This document shows positions 1 to 7,506 of a stretch of 46,516 bases of DNA, one piece after another. Where the stretch lies: NCBI GenBank assembly GCA_025350245.1, contig JANXYG010000121.1, positions 1 through 46,516 of the forward strand. The letters run 5' to 3'. The DNA comes from Betaproteobacteria bacterium. GTDB lineage: Bacteria > Pseudomonadota > Gammaproteobacteria > Burkholderiales > Ga0077523. The position numbers were made by a program, and so were the translations under genes. A model generated the notes under the pieces. The model saw nothing but the letters and a program-made list of their open reading frames with translations. It was not told the origin of the DNA and ran no database searches. The stretch's first letter is position 1. Each line of letters opens with the position of its first letter.

Positions 1-40
1 AAGTATGTGGGGGGCCGCCCGGGCGGCCCCCCACATACTT
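1..40. repeat. Perfect 40-bp palindrome at the window edge
   Basis: Bases 1-20 are the exact reverse complement of bases 21-40, with a GGGGGGCCGCCC core and an AAGTATG tip, followed by a short TTT. It could be a terminator hairpin of a gene to the left or part of the end of the IS-like unit. Because it lies exactly at the window edge it could also be an assembly fold-back at a contig end. Confidence 0.85.
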
Positions 41-119
41 TGCCCTCTACCGGCACGGCCGGATTGGGATTCTCATCGCGGCTCCTGTCCACCCTGTGGG
101 CGACACCGTGAGGAGTCTC

Positions 120-1475
120 ATGAACACGCAGAAGATTCACCCGATGGCGCTGTTTCGCCTGATGGTCCTTGGGCCGTTGTTGAGCCGGGAACGGCTGGAG
201 CGCGGCGATTTGCAGCGCATCGTGCGCGAGTTGGCGCAGCGACCCTATGAGATTCCCGGCTCGCGCCGCTGCCACCTGAGCGAGAAGACGATCCTGGCCT
301 GGTACCACCACTATCGGCACGATGGTATCGATGGCCTGGTGCCCAAGACCCGCACCGATCGCGGTCAGTCCAGGCTGACCGAAGCGGTTCAGCAAGCCAT
401 CCTGGCGGCCAAGCGGGAGCGCGCACGCCGCTCGATTCGGCAGATCCTGCGCACGCTCGAAGCCGATGGCTTGATCGCCGCCGGGTCGGTGTCGCGCTCG
501 GCGGTGCATCGCCTGCTCCAGCAACACGGCCTGTCGCGTCCGAGCGGCGCGGCCAGTGAGCCCGAGGAGCGGCGCAGCTTCGTCGCCGCCCGCGCCGGGG
601 GCCTGTGGTACGGCGATGTGATGCACGGTCCGCAGGTGCCGGTCAAAGGCCGCATGCGCAAGACCTATCTGGTGAGCCTGATGGACGACGCCTCGCGGCT
701 GATCGCTCACAGCGCTTTCTGCCTGGGCGAGACCGCCCTGGACATCGAAGGTGTGCTCAAGCAGGCCTTGCTGCGCCGCGGTGTGCCGCAGCGCCTGGTG
801 GTCGACAACGGTGCGGCCTATCGGTCCCAGTCCCTGCAGGGCATTTGTGCCCGGCTGGGCATTCAGTTGATTTACTGCCGCCCGTATCAGCCGGAAGGCA
901 AAGGCAAGCTGGAGCGTTGGCACCGCCGCTGCCGGGACCAGTTTCTCGCCGAGATCGATCAGCGGCACATCGGTAGCCTGGAGGATTTGAATGCGCGCCT
1001 GTGGGCCTGGCTGGAGCAAATCTATCATCGCACGCCCCACGGCGGCTTGAATGGCGCCACCCCGCTTGCGCGTTACCAGCAGGACTTGCCCCACATCCGC
1101 ACTCTGGGAGCGCTGGCTGCAAGGCTCGATGCCTTGTTCCTGCACCGCGTGGGCCGCCACGTGCGGCGCGATGGCACCGTTTCCTATAACGGCGCGCGCT
1201 TCGAGGTGCCTTACGAACTCTCCGGCCGCCAAATCCAGTTGGTGGTCGATCCGCACAGCGGCAGCGTGCTCGCCGCCGAGGATGATGGCGGCACGCATTT
1301 GGGCGCAGCCACCCCGCTCGATGCCATCGCCAATCTGCACCGCGTGCGCCACAAACCCGCTGCCCCGGCTGCCGATACCACGTCGCTGCAGGCAACCCGT
1401 ACGCCGCCTCCGTCTGGCACGCCCAATCTGGTCGAGATCGCGCACGCCGCCCACTACGCACCCCGGGAGAACTGA
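120..1475 (+). CDS. DDE integrase-core transposase
   Basis: This 451-residue protein is likely the catalytic transposase of the unit. An N-terminal helix-turn-helix part (residues about 1-130) contains an SEKTILAWYHHYRHDGIDGL stretch typical of IS481/IS3-like helix-turn-helix segments. The rve core follows with Asp166 (WYGDVMHG), Asp229 (VVDNGAAY) and Glu265 (GKGKLERW); the last two are 35 residues apart, giving a normal DD(35)E triad. A start at 96 is possible, but AGGAG at 111-115 sits just before ATG 120, so 120 is preferred. No frameshift is seen and the catalytic residues are present, so it may be active. It ends three bases before the ATPase gene. Confidence 0.85.
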   Translation: MNTQKIHPMALFRLMVLGPLLSRERLERGDLQRIVRELAQRPYEIPGSRRCHLSEKTILAWYHHYRHDGIDGLVPKTRTDRGQSRLTEAVQQAILAAKRERARRSIRQILRTLEADGLIAAGSVSRSAVHRLLQQHGLSRPSGAASEPEERRSFVAARAGGLWYGDVMHGPQVPVKGRMRKTYLVSLMDDASRLIAHSAFCLGETALDIEGVLKQALLRRGVPQRLVVDNGAAYRSQSLQGICARLGIQLIYCRPYQPEGKGKLERWHRRCRDQFLAEIDQRHIGSLEDLNARLWAWLEQIYHRTPHGGLNGATPLARYQQDLPHIRTLGALAARLDALFLHRVGRHVRRDGTVSYNGARFEVPYELSGRQIQLVVDPHSGSVLAAEDDGGTHLGAATPLDAIANLHRVRHKPAAPAADTTSLQATRTPPPSGTPNLVEIAHAAHYAPREN

Positions 1476-1478
1476 TCC

Positions 1479-2279
1479 ATGTCCATGTTCCTGCATCACT
1501 TCGGCTTGCGCCATGCGCCCTTGGGCAAGGAGGCCACCGAGCCTTGGGACGATGGCGCCCTCAACCCCTTCATCGAGCGCTTCCAGTGGCTCCTGCAGGC
1601 GCCCGGCCTGGGGCTCATCACTGGCGAACCTGGCGTCGGCAAGACCGCCGCTCTGCGCCACCAGACCCAAACCCTCAATCCGCACCGTCACTGTGTCGTC
1701 TATCAGGCCGAGACCGATTTCGGACGCGTCGATATCTACCGCGGCTTGGCACGCGCCTTGGGTGTGGAGCCCAGTTACCGGCGCGCGCATCTGTGGCGCG
1801 ATCTGAAGTTGCGCATCCTCGATCTGGTCGACAACAAGCAGATCATGCCGCTGTGGATCATCGACGAGGCGCAGAATCTGCCGCTCGACTTCTTCCGCGA
1901 CTTACCCGCTTTCCTCAACTACGCCTTCGATTCGCGCGACCTGATAACCGTCTGGCTGGTCGGCCACCCCAGCCTGATCCACACTCTGGAGCGGGCGCCC
2001 TACGCGGCCCTCTACAGCCGCTTGCAGGTGCGCTTGCAGATCAGGCCCATCGTCGAGCGCGAACGCTTTGCGCAACTCATCAACCATTCCCTCAAAACCG
2101 CTGGCTGCACCCACACGCTACTGGCCGATACCGCTATGGAACTGCTGCGCCAGGCTTCCAAAGGCCTGCCACGCCAGGCCGGGCGCATCCTGCACACCGC
2201 GATGCGCCTGGCTGTCCCCAAGGGCCTCAATCACCTGCCCGACGAGCTTATCCAGCAAGCCATCACGGAGCTGCAATGA
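1479..2279 (+). CDS. ExeA/TnsC-like AAA+ ATPase of the transposition unit
   Basis: This 266-residue P-loop ATPase is likely the transposition helper that selects or activates the target, as IstB, TnsC or TniB do. Walker A is GEPGVGKT at residues 49-56 and Walker B is LWIIDEAQNL around residue 125. The N-terminal MSMFLHHFGLRHAPLGK resembles the ExeA/GspA group often annotated as a general secretion pathway ATPase. No secretion genes are nearby and a transposase lies directly upstream, so that name would mislead. A GGGAG sequence precedes the ATG. The stop overlaps the next start (ATGA, 2276-2279), which indicates translational coupling. Confidence 0.8.
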   Translation: MSMFLHHFGLRHAPLGKEATEPWDDGALNPFIERFQWLLQAPGLGLITGEPGVGKTAALRHQTQTLNPHRHCVVYQAETDFGRVDIYRGLARALGVEPSYRRAHLWRDLKLRILDLVDNKQIMPLWIIDEAQNLPLDFFRDLPAFLNYAFDSRDLITVWLVGHPSLIHTLERAPYAALYSRLQVRLQIRPIVERERFAQLINHSLKTAGCTHTLLADTAMELLRQASKGLPRQAGRILHTAMRLAVPKGLNHLPDELIQQAITELQ

Positions 2280-2473
2280 TTCCCGATCTTCACGAGCTCT
2301 TCCCACCCGACCAGGTCGACCAGGCTGCTGCAAACATCCAGGTGTTTCTCCAGGAACTGGCGTTTCAGTTCGAGTCGCGCTACTGCGGCGAACTCCGACG
2401 CCACCATGCCAATCAACCCCGTCACTACGACCCTACGCAACCTTGGCTGTTCCCGCCAGCCACACACGATTAA
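2276..2473 (+). CDS. Small third protein of the IS-like unit
   Basis: This 65-residue reading frame starts inside the ATPase stop codon through an ATGA overlap. That arrangement argues that it is translated. It begins MIPDLHELFPPDQVDQ, has a short predicted helix, then a His/Arg-rich tail (ELRRHHANQPRHYDP). I do not recognise a domain. Its position suggests an accessory transposition protein, possibly for DNA end binding, but this is inference. Confidence 0.6.
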   Translation: MIPDLHELFPPDQVDQAAANIQVFLQELAFQFESRYCGELRRHHANQPRHYDPTQPWLFPPATHD

Positions 2474-2810
2474 CATCTCTCATGTTCCAGACATCGCACC
2501 CCCTCGACCACGACACGCCACCTCGTTTCGCGCCAAATAGCTTGGGTCAAATCGGCGCATTTATCGGCAGACGTAACACACGACGCTCGGAACGCCGGCG
2601 AACGCCAGTCTGTTCGAGACGACTGCGCCCAACGCGCAGCAGGCAATCAAAGGATTTTCCACCTCCAAACAGTTTAGTACGCTCGCGAGGGAGTTCTTCA
2701 CTCGCCTCTCAAGGAAATACCTCACCTATTTCCTGAGCCGTGAACTCTCCAACTAGACGAAAGCACCGAGCCCTCCGTGAACAGTGACTTCGGATAGGGA
2801 GTACGAGACC
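2474..2810. other. Gene-free gap between IS-like unit and integrase, with an inverted repeat
   Basis: I find no convincing gene in these 337 bases. They must contain the right end of the IS-like unit, but I could not define it. An inverted repeat lies at 2708-2737: CTCA(A)GGAAATA, a 7-base loop, then TATTTCCTGAG, which is 11 pairs with one bulged A. It is about 75 bases upstream of the integrase start and could be an integrase/excisionase operator or a short terminator for the IS unit. Confidence 0.5.
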
Positions 2811-3911
2811 ATGACAACGCACAACGCCGACAACGAGCGGGTCATGCGCCGCTACTTCGCCTATCTGAAGGAAGCCAAGCGCCACAGCGAGCCCACGGTG
2901 GACGCGGTGGCAAAGGCGCTGGCGCGCTTCGAGGCCGATACCCGGCACCGGGATTTCAAGGCGTTTCACTTCGAGCAGGCGATCGCATTCAAGAAGCGCC
3001 TGGCGGAGCAAAAGGCGCAGCGGTCCGGGGAGAATCTGAGCAAGGCAACCTTGAATGCCACCCTCGCCCATGTCAAAAGGTTCTTCCACTGGCTTGCTGG
3101 GCAACCGAGCTACAAGTCGCGTCTTCAATATTCGGACGCGGACTACTTCAACCTGTCGGAAAAGGATGTGCGCGTGGCCACGGCCAGGCGCGAGCAGGTG
3201 GGGCCGACCGTGGAACAGGTGAAGCACGTCATCGCCCTGATGCCGGCCGAGAGCGCGATCCAGCGCCGCGACCGCGCCCTCGTCGCGTTCACGCTGCTGA
3301 CTGGAGCGCGGGACAGCGCCATTGCCTCGATGAAGCTGAAGCATGTCAACCTCGCCGCAGGCTGTGTCGAGCAGGATGCCCGCGAGGTCCAGACCAAGTT
3401 CAGCAAGACCTTCACCACGTACTTCTTTCCGGTCGGCGACGAAATTCGCCAGATCGTGGCGGAGTGGGTGGCGTATCTACGGGAGGAGATGCTGTGGGGC
3501 AATGACGATCCGCTGTTCCCGGCAACGAGGATTGCGGTGGGGCCGTCTCGCCAGTTCGAGGCTGTGGGGTTGGACAGGGCGCACTGGAGGAGCGCCGCGC
3601 GCATCCGCGCCATCTTTCAAGCCGCCTTCGCCGGCGCCGGCCTGCCGTACTTCAACCCGCACAGCTTCAGGAACACGCTGGTCCGGCTCGGGCAGTCGGT
3701 GTGCCAGACCCCGGAAGAGTTCAAGGCGTGGAGCCAGAACCTGGGGCATGACAAGGTGCTGACGACGTTCCTGAGTTACGGGCAGGTCGAGAGCCCGCGC
3801 CAGGGGGAAATCATTCGCGGGCTGGGGACACCGCAGGTCGCGGGCCAAGCGGATGTGATTGAGCTGGCGCGGGCGCTGGTGCGGGAGATGCGGGGGGAGG
3901 GGCAACGATGA
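2811..3911 (+). CDS. Site-specific tyrosine recombinase (integrase)
   Basis: This 366-residue phage/island-type integrase is expected to cut and join DNA at attachment sites. Residues about 5-105 form the SAM-like core-binding domain. The catalytic domain carries Arg167 (LLTGARDSA), the HxxR pair His284/Arg287 (NPHSFRNTL), His313 (LGHDK) and nucleophile Tyr323 (FLSYG), so all key residues are present. A GTG at 2784 would add nine residues, but an AGGGAG sequence about nine bases before ATG 2811 favours 2811. It lies between an IS-like unit and a toxin-antitoxin pair, consistent with the integrase of the island. I found no flanking tRNA gene that would mark the attachment site. Confidence 0.88.
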   Translation: MTTHNADNERVMRRYFAYLKEAKRHSEPTVDAVAKALARFEADTRHRDFKAFHFEQAIAFKKRLAEQKAQRSGENLSKATLNATLAHVKRFFHWLAGQPSYKSRLQYSDADYFNLSEKDVRVATARREQVGPTVEQVKHVIALMPAESAIQRRDRALVAFTLLTGARDSAIASMKLKHVNLAAGCVEQDAREVQTKFSKTFTTYFFPVGDEIRQIVAEWVAYLREEMLWGNDDPLFPATRIAVGPSRQFEAVGLDRAHWRSAARIRAIFQAAFAGAGLPYFNPHSFRNTLVRLGQSVCQTPEEFKAWSQNLGHDKVLTTFLSYGQVESPRQGEIIRGLGTPQVAGQADVIELARALVREMRGEGQR

Positions 3912-4015
3912 ACTGGGTTCGCTGCGGTTGGCCGTACTGTCGGCATTCGTGCCTCGTTGGAATTACGGTGCCGCGCTCAGGTCCATACCATGTTGGATGA
4001 GGCTATCCCAGTCTC

Positions 4016-4042
4016 TTGCCGCTTACCGTTAAACGGTATATT
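4016..4042 (+). promoter_or_regulatory. higBA promoter with palindromic operator
   Basis: TACCGTTAAACGGTA at 4024-4038 is a perfect 15-bp palindrome (7+1+7) just upstream of higB. HigA antitoxins typically bind such palindromes to repress their own operon. A -35-like TTGCCG (4016-4021) and a -10-like TATATT (4037-4042) flank it with a short 15-base spacer. The operator therefore fills the promoter. With this -10 the transcript would start within about two bases of the higB ATG at 4051. Confidence 0.65.
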
Positions 4043-4050
4043 CTGGCATA

Positions 4051-4329
4051 ATGATCAAGACGTTTTGCTGTGGCGAGACCGCCGCGTTGTTCGCAGGCAA
4101 GCGGGTAGCCCGATTCGCGAACATCTCGGCGGTTGCTACAAGGAAGCTGCAGCAGATTGACAGCGCCGCGACGATCGATTCCTTACGCGCGCCGCCAGGC
4201 AACCGGCTGGAGCAGCTGAAGGGCGACCGGCGCGGGCAGCACAGCATTCGCATCAACGATCAATGGCGCGTGTGCTTCGTCTGGCGCGGCGACGGCGTCT
4301 TCGACGTGGAAATCGTCGATTACCACTGA
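4051..4329 (+). CDS. higB: HigB-family toxin (RelE-like mRNA endonuclease)
   Basis: This 92-residue protein has the HigB pattern: MIKTF at the start, a central RLEQLKGDRRGQHSIRIN segment, and the C-terminal QWRVCFVWRGDG...VEIVDYH. In the family this is a ribosome-associated endonuclease that cleaves translated mRNA when the antitoxin is lost. The toxin precedes the antitoxin, as is usual for higBA. ATG 4051 fits the family N-terminus although no Shine-Dalgarno is seen, so the message may be leaderless. Length is normal and no damage is visible. Confidence 0.88.
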   Translation: MIKTFCCGETAALFAGKRVARFANISAVATRKLQQIDSAATIDSLRAPPGNRLEQLKGDRRGQHSIRINDQWRVCFVWRGDGVFDVEIVDYH

Positions 4330-4338
4330 GAGGCGGAT

Positions 4339-4662
4339 ATGAGGGCAGACAGGAGCATCCCGGCCCCGAAGAACGGCATGCGCCCGGTCCATCCGGGAGA
4401 GGTGCTGCGCGAGGAATTTCTCAAACCCCTGGGCATGAGCGCCAACGCGCTTGCCAGCGCGCTGCACGTTCCGGCTTCGCGCATCAACGACATCGTCCTC
4501 GAAAGGCGCGGCGTCACCGTTGATACTGCGATGCGCCTGGTGCGCTACTTCGGCGGCGATGTCCAGAGCTGGTTGAATCTGCAGCTTGCCTACGATCTGA
4601 AAGTCGCGCAGAAGACCATCGCCTCGAAGATCGCCAAGGAAGTCGCCCCCAAAGCCGCGTGA
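4339..4662 (+). CDS. higA: HigA-family antitoxin (XRE helix-turn-helix)
   Basis: This 107-residue protein should neutralise HigB and repress the operon. It opens with the HigA/VapI signature MRPVHPGEVLREEFLKPLG (residues about 14-32). A helix-turn-helix follows (SANALASALHVPASRINDIV), then the conserved YFGGDVQSWLNLQLAYDLK segment. It starts nine bases after the higB stop, so the two are co-transcribed. The likely binding site is the palindrome at 4024-4038. Confidence 0.9.
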   Translation: MRADRSIPAPKNGMRPVHPGEVLREEFLKPLGMSANALASALHVPASRINDIVLERRGVTVDTAMRLVRYFGGDVQSWLNLQLAYDLKVAQKTIASKIAKEVAPKAA

Positions 4663-4976
4663 CGCCCTTCGGTCCTGTCCGTAAAGCGATGTGAGGACCT
4701 GAGTTTGATCGGCATGCGAAACGCATTGCGAAACGTTTGTGAAAACGGAGTGTATTTTCTCTCTGCACAAACCCCGCTGCATCATCGGGGTATGGTTGCT
4801 GAAACTGGGGTCGTTCAAGCTCTTCTCTTCTTTGGCAAAACAGCGGGTAACCACTTGGACAGATGACGCTTATTGCAAATTCCGGTCTCCGCTTGATGGC
4901 TGGACTCGTCCAGGCTTGTCCAGCCTTGTCAGTCGGTTTGGTGTAGGTGGCGGTATAGGTCTACGCTGCAATCGCA
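4663..4976. other. Gap upstream of the integrase remnant
   Basis: I see no gene in these 314 lower-GC bases. A short direct repeat, GCGAAACG, occurs twice near 4716-4735. An inverted repeat ACCCCG/CGGGGT (4771-4776 and 4786-4791) could be a weak terminator for higBA, but it lacks a T run. The stretch probably contained the promoter of the decayed integrase. Confidence 0.45.
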
Positions 4977-5452
4977 ATGAAAAAACCGCCGCCCATGCGC
5001 ACACCCCGCATTATCGCCGACCTGCGCGCCGGAGAGGAGTGGGGCGACCCCGATCATCCTGGGCTGCGGGTACGCCGCACGAATGCGGGAAGCTTGCGCG
5101 CCATACCGTCGAGAAGCTGGTCGAGGACTACACCTCCGAGAAGTTGAGCAAACAGAAGCGGGGCGACGAGGGCGCGCGGCTGCTGTGTCGCGAACTGGTC
5201 TCCAAACTCGGCGAGCGCCCCGCAGCGGCGGTGACACGGCGCGAGCTGCAGGACGAAGTGATCCGTTCCATGCTGAATCGCGCCCCACGGTGTGGCACCT
5301 ACCTGCTTGGTCGCATTCGATGGGCGTATACCCACGCGGCAGAACAGGGGCGTCTTCCCGATGACTTCGTGATTCCGACGCTGGGCATCAAAGGTGCGCG
5401 GCAGGTGCGCAGAAAGCGTGTCTTCAGCGACAGCGAACTCGCGACGTTCAGG
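4977..5452 (+). pseudogene. Decayed DUF4102-type integrase
   Basis: Two pieces of one integrase lie in different frames. ATG 4977 begins MKKPPPMRTPRIIADLRAGE, an N-terminal arm that stays recognisable to about 5085. From about 5098, in another frame, comes a SAM-like core-binding domain (HTVEKLVEDY, SKLGERPAAAVTRRELQDEV, YLLGRIRWAYTHAAEQGRLP, KRVFSDSELATF). The linker between them is missing, so an internal deletion with frameshift is inferred. The gene stops abruptly near 5450 before any catalytic residue, at a junction with an opposite-strand gene fragment. It cannot encode a working recombinase. Confidence 0.75.
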
Positions 5453-5595
5453 TCGATATACTTCAGCGGCTCCTGGAAAAGTCCATCGAGCTTCGGGAAG
5501 AAGTCCATGTCACGTTTGCATAGATTCATGCTGACGAGAAGGTTTGCTTCCTCCGCGCCGAGGTACTCAAGCAGATGTGTCTGAGGTACGTTCAT
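5450..5595 (-). pseudogene. Truncated third gene downstream of abiEii
   Basis: ATG at 5595 is preceded by a strong GGAGG five bases away and lies 18 bases after the abiEii stop. It encodes about 49 residues (MNVPQTHLLEYLGAEEANLL ... KLDGLFQEPLKYIDL). After that the frame runs into antisense integrase sequence. The true gene was therefore cut at the same junction that truncates the integrase. I do not recognise the family. Its position and ribosome site suggest it was co-expressed with abiEi-abiEii. Confidence 0.6.
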
Positions 5596-5613
5596 TTGAC
5601 CTCCAAATCCAGA

Positions 5614-6534
5614 TCAGGTCTTCCCTAGCAACCGTTCCAGCTCATGGGCTTGCTCCTTGAGCTTTTTCGGGTTGGTCTTCGCCAGGCGCCCGAGATTTTC
5701 GAGTTTCCATCGGATGCCGGGGAGTTGCTCAAGGTGTTCGATGCCAAGCAAATCCCATTTGGGCGCATTGCGGGCGAGCGATAACAGGAACTCCCGCTCA
5801 GCGGCGTCGAGGCCCGCATTCAGATCAGCGATCATGCGCTCGCGTGCGGATACGAGAGCCTTCAACGCCACCGGCTCTGTCGTCATGCCCTTGAACGTGC
5901 TTTCGTATTCACCGGAGATTTCTCGGAGGTTCGGGAAAAGCACTTCATGTATCGGCCGGTTGTGAGATGCGAGATAGACCACAAAGCTGCGCCTGATTTC
6001 CGGCGTGATTCCTCCGTGTAGAAAAAGCTCCATTACGTCGAACAGGTCACGCGGGTGTTGCCGATCCAGCGCGGCGACGAGCTTTCCGCCGTAGAGGTCC
6101 TCCAGCGACACGACGGGCAGTTCCAGGTCGGCGAGCAGCGTCTCTTTCGCCTGCGGAGTGAGCGATGTCGAGCGAATCGGGTGCACCGTCCCGCGAAGCA
6201 CGAAATTCACTTCCACTTTCACTTCGAGCTTGTCGCGGCGCACGAAGAGTTTTGTTTCGTCGGCGTCGGGCACAGTTGCCGCGTGGGTTTGGAAACCGCG
6301 TTTCTTGAGTCGCTCCAGGGCCTTCCGGATCGCGTCGTTGATCCTGGCAAGCGCCTCGTCCCGGCCGAGGCGGTGATCGACAAACACCAGATTAAGGTCC
6401 ACGGACAGGCGGGGCATGTCGCGCACGAAAAGATTGATCGCGGTGCCGCCCTTCAGGGCAAACACATTGTCGGCGAATACCAGCGGCGCAACCTGGATCA
6501 TCAGCCGCGCGGTATCGAGATAAACCTGATTCAT
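5614..6534 (-). CDS. abiEii: AbiEii-type nucleotidyltransferase toxin
   Basis: This 306-residue protein matches AbiEii/AbiGii toxins, nucleotidyltransferase-fold proteins that stop growth of phage-infected cells in type IV toxin-antitoxin systems. Motif I is visible near residue 28 as ALKGGTAINLF followed by RLSVDLNLVF. Later hallmarks are LEVKVEVNF, SLEDLYGGKLVAALDRQHPR and RDLFDVMELF. The second acidic position of the D-x-D/E motif appears as Asn (VDLN), so activity may be reduced. The start is taken at 6534 because its ATG overlaps the abiEi stop (ATGA, 6534-6531). That overlap couples toxin translation to antitoxin translation. A start at 6576 inside abiEi is less likely. Confidence 0.85.
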   Translation of the reverse strand: MNQVYLDTARLMIQVAPLVFADNVFALKGGTAINLFVRDMPRLSVDLNLVFVDHRLGRDEALARINDAIRKALERLKKRGFQTHAATVPDADETKLFVRRDKLEVKVEVNFVLRGTVHPIRSTSLTPQAKETLLADLELPVVSLEDLYGGKLVAALDRQHPRDLFDVMELFLHGGITPEIRRSFVVYLASHNRPIHEVLFPNLREISGEYESTFKGMTTEPVALKALVSARERMIADLNAGLDAAEREFLLSLARNAPKWDLLGIEHLEQLPGIRWKLENLGRLAKTNPKKLKEQAHELERLLGKT

Positions 6535-7268
6535 GGTTTGAGCACCAGCAACCCGTCCTTGGACTTCGATATCCACGGCCGAGCGCTGCCTTTGGGCAGC
6601 ACGGCCTCATCGAGCTTGCCGACCCATGGCAGGGCGAGCTCGCGTCCGAGGCGCAGGCAGAGCCGGACCGTCTTGACGCTCGTGCATCGCTTCAGAAGAT
6701 CCATCAGTACCTCGGCGCGCAGGCTGTACGTGCCTTCGGCGATTTCCCTGGCCTCCTGCAGCGGTTGACGGACGCCGACCTCGTCCAGCAATTCGAGCAG
6801 GGCCCGTTCCGGTGTCGAGACCAGCGGCGCGCGGTCGCGGTTCTCGAAATGACCCACACCGGGCATCTGCTCTGGCTCCTCGGTGAACAGCCGCTTGCGG
6901 TGATACTCGCCAGGAAAATGCTGACCGAACCAATCAGGCAGGCGCGCGGCCGCCCAGCCGTATAAATGCAATGCAGCCTGCTGCGAGACGTATTGGCGCA
7001 CGCCGTACCACTCCAGCGCCGTCTTGCCGCCGACGTGAAGTCCGGCGATTTTCTGCTGGAGCACGACAAGGCTCGGGTGTAGCGACAGGGCTTCACCGGG
7101 TCGGCAATAAACCCCTCGTCCCAGGCGCTTGAGCCAACCAGAGCGGGCATAGTGGACCGCGAGATCGGCCGAGACCCCGAGCTCAGCGAGTTGCGCCGAG
7201 GTGATCGGGGAACCCATGGGCAAACGGGTATAGAGGGTATTTAGCTTGCTTGTAGAAGTCGTAGTCAT
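6531..7268 (-). CDS. abiEi: AbiEi-type antitoxin and autorepressor
   Basis: This 245-residue protein fits AbiEi antitoxins. It has an N-terminal winged helix-turn-helix (PITSAQLAELGVSADLAVHY and GWLKRLGRGVYCRPG, residues about 20-60) and a C-terminal antitoxin domain (LVSTPERALLELLDEV). In the studied streptococcal system AbiEi represses its own promoter by binding inverted repeats. Two such repeats, nearly identical to each other, lie here at the start codon and about 70 bases upstream. A TATAGT -10-like box at 7280-7275 overlaps the first repeat and would give an essentially leaderless mRNA. Confidence 0.85.
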   Translation of the reverse strand: MTTTSTSKLNTLYTRLPMGSPITSAQLAELGVSADLAVHYARSGWLKRLGRGVYCRPGEALSLHPSLVVLQQKIAGLHVGGKTALEWYGVRQYVSQQAALHLYGWAAARLPDWFGQHFPGEYHRKRLFTEEPEQMPGVGHFENRDRAPLVSTPERALLELLDEVGVRQPLQEAREIAEGTYSLRAEVLMDLLKRCTSVKTVRLCLRLGRELALPWVGKLDEAVLPKGSARPWISKSKDGLLVLKP

Positions 7269-7276
7269 GCTACGAC
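7258..7276 (-). promoter_or_regulatory. AbiE operator IR1, overlapping the abiEi start
   Basis: GTCGTAG-TCATG-CTACGAC is a perfect 7-bp inverted repeat with a 5-base loop. It covers the abiEi ATG and touches the putative -10 box. Its inner 17-mer matches the upstream repeat at 14 of 17 positions, with the shared form TCGTAGTCA-NN-YTACGA. A bound AbiEi dimer here would block transcription start. Confidence 0.7.
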
Positions 7277-7329
7277 TATACGCTCTAAACTAATAATCCA
7301 AAACCAGTAGAAATTGAGTTGACAACCAT

Positions 7330-7350
7330 TATCGTAGTCAAATTACGATA
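7330..7350 (-). promoter_or_regulatory. AbiE operator IR2, upstream copy
   Basis: TATCGTA-GTCAAAT-TACGATA is a perfect 7-bp inverted repeat. Its 17-mer core starts 73 bases from that of IR1, close to seven helical turns, so both sites would face the same side of the DNA and could bind AbiEi cooperatively. A TTGTCA -35-like hexamer (minus strand, 7325-7320) lies next to it. Confidence 0.65.
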
Positions 7351-7506
7351 ACAAAATCTTTTGCAATTTATAGGTATAGCAAATACTGCTTTTCGGTCTG
7401 GCACTATTTAGGTCGATAGCGGTTCCTGGAGGCGGCATCGAACCCGAGCGACGAGGCTGTTAGCAGTGCTGACACACGGCATCGACGTCAAACCGGATCG
7501 ACCGGC

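Larger units (their letters stand above)
120..2473 (+). mobile_element. IS-like unit: DDE transposase, AAA+ ATPase, small third protein
   Basis: Three tightly packed plus-strand genes form a transposition module: a DD(35)E transposase, an ExeA/TnsC-like ATPase three bases downstream, and a 65-residue protein whose start overlaps the ATPase stop. A transposase with a dedicated ATPase is the logic of IS21 and Tn7/Tn552-like elements. I could not identify a matching terminal inverted repeat to the right of 2473, so the true ends are unknown. The coordinates given cover only the coding core. Confidence 0.7.

Noticed and set aside
1479-2279. General secretion pathway ATPase ExeA
   Set aside because: Sequence resembles ExeA, but it follows a transposase directly and no secretion genes are near.
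4771-4791. Intrinsic terminator after higBA
   Set aside because: Only a 6-bp stem with a 9-base loop and no T run; it is more than 100 bases after higA.
7420-7450. tRNA-like string TGGAGGCGGCATCGAACCCG
   Set aside because: It resembles the 3' end of a minus-strand tRNA, but the distance from the CCA complement to the T-loop is too short and no cloverleaf can be completed.
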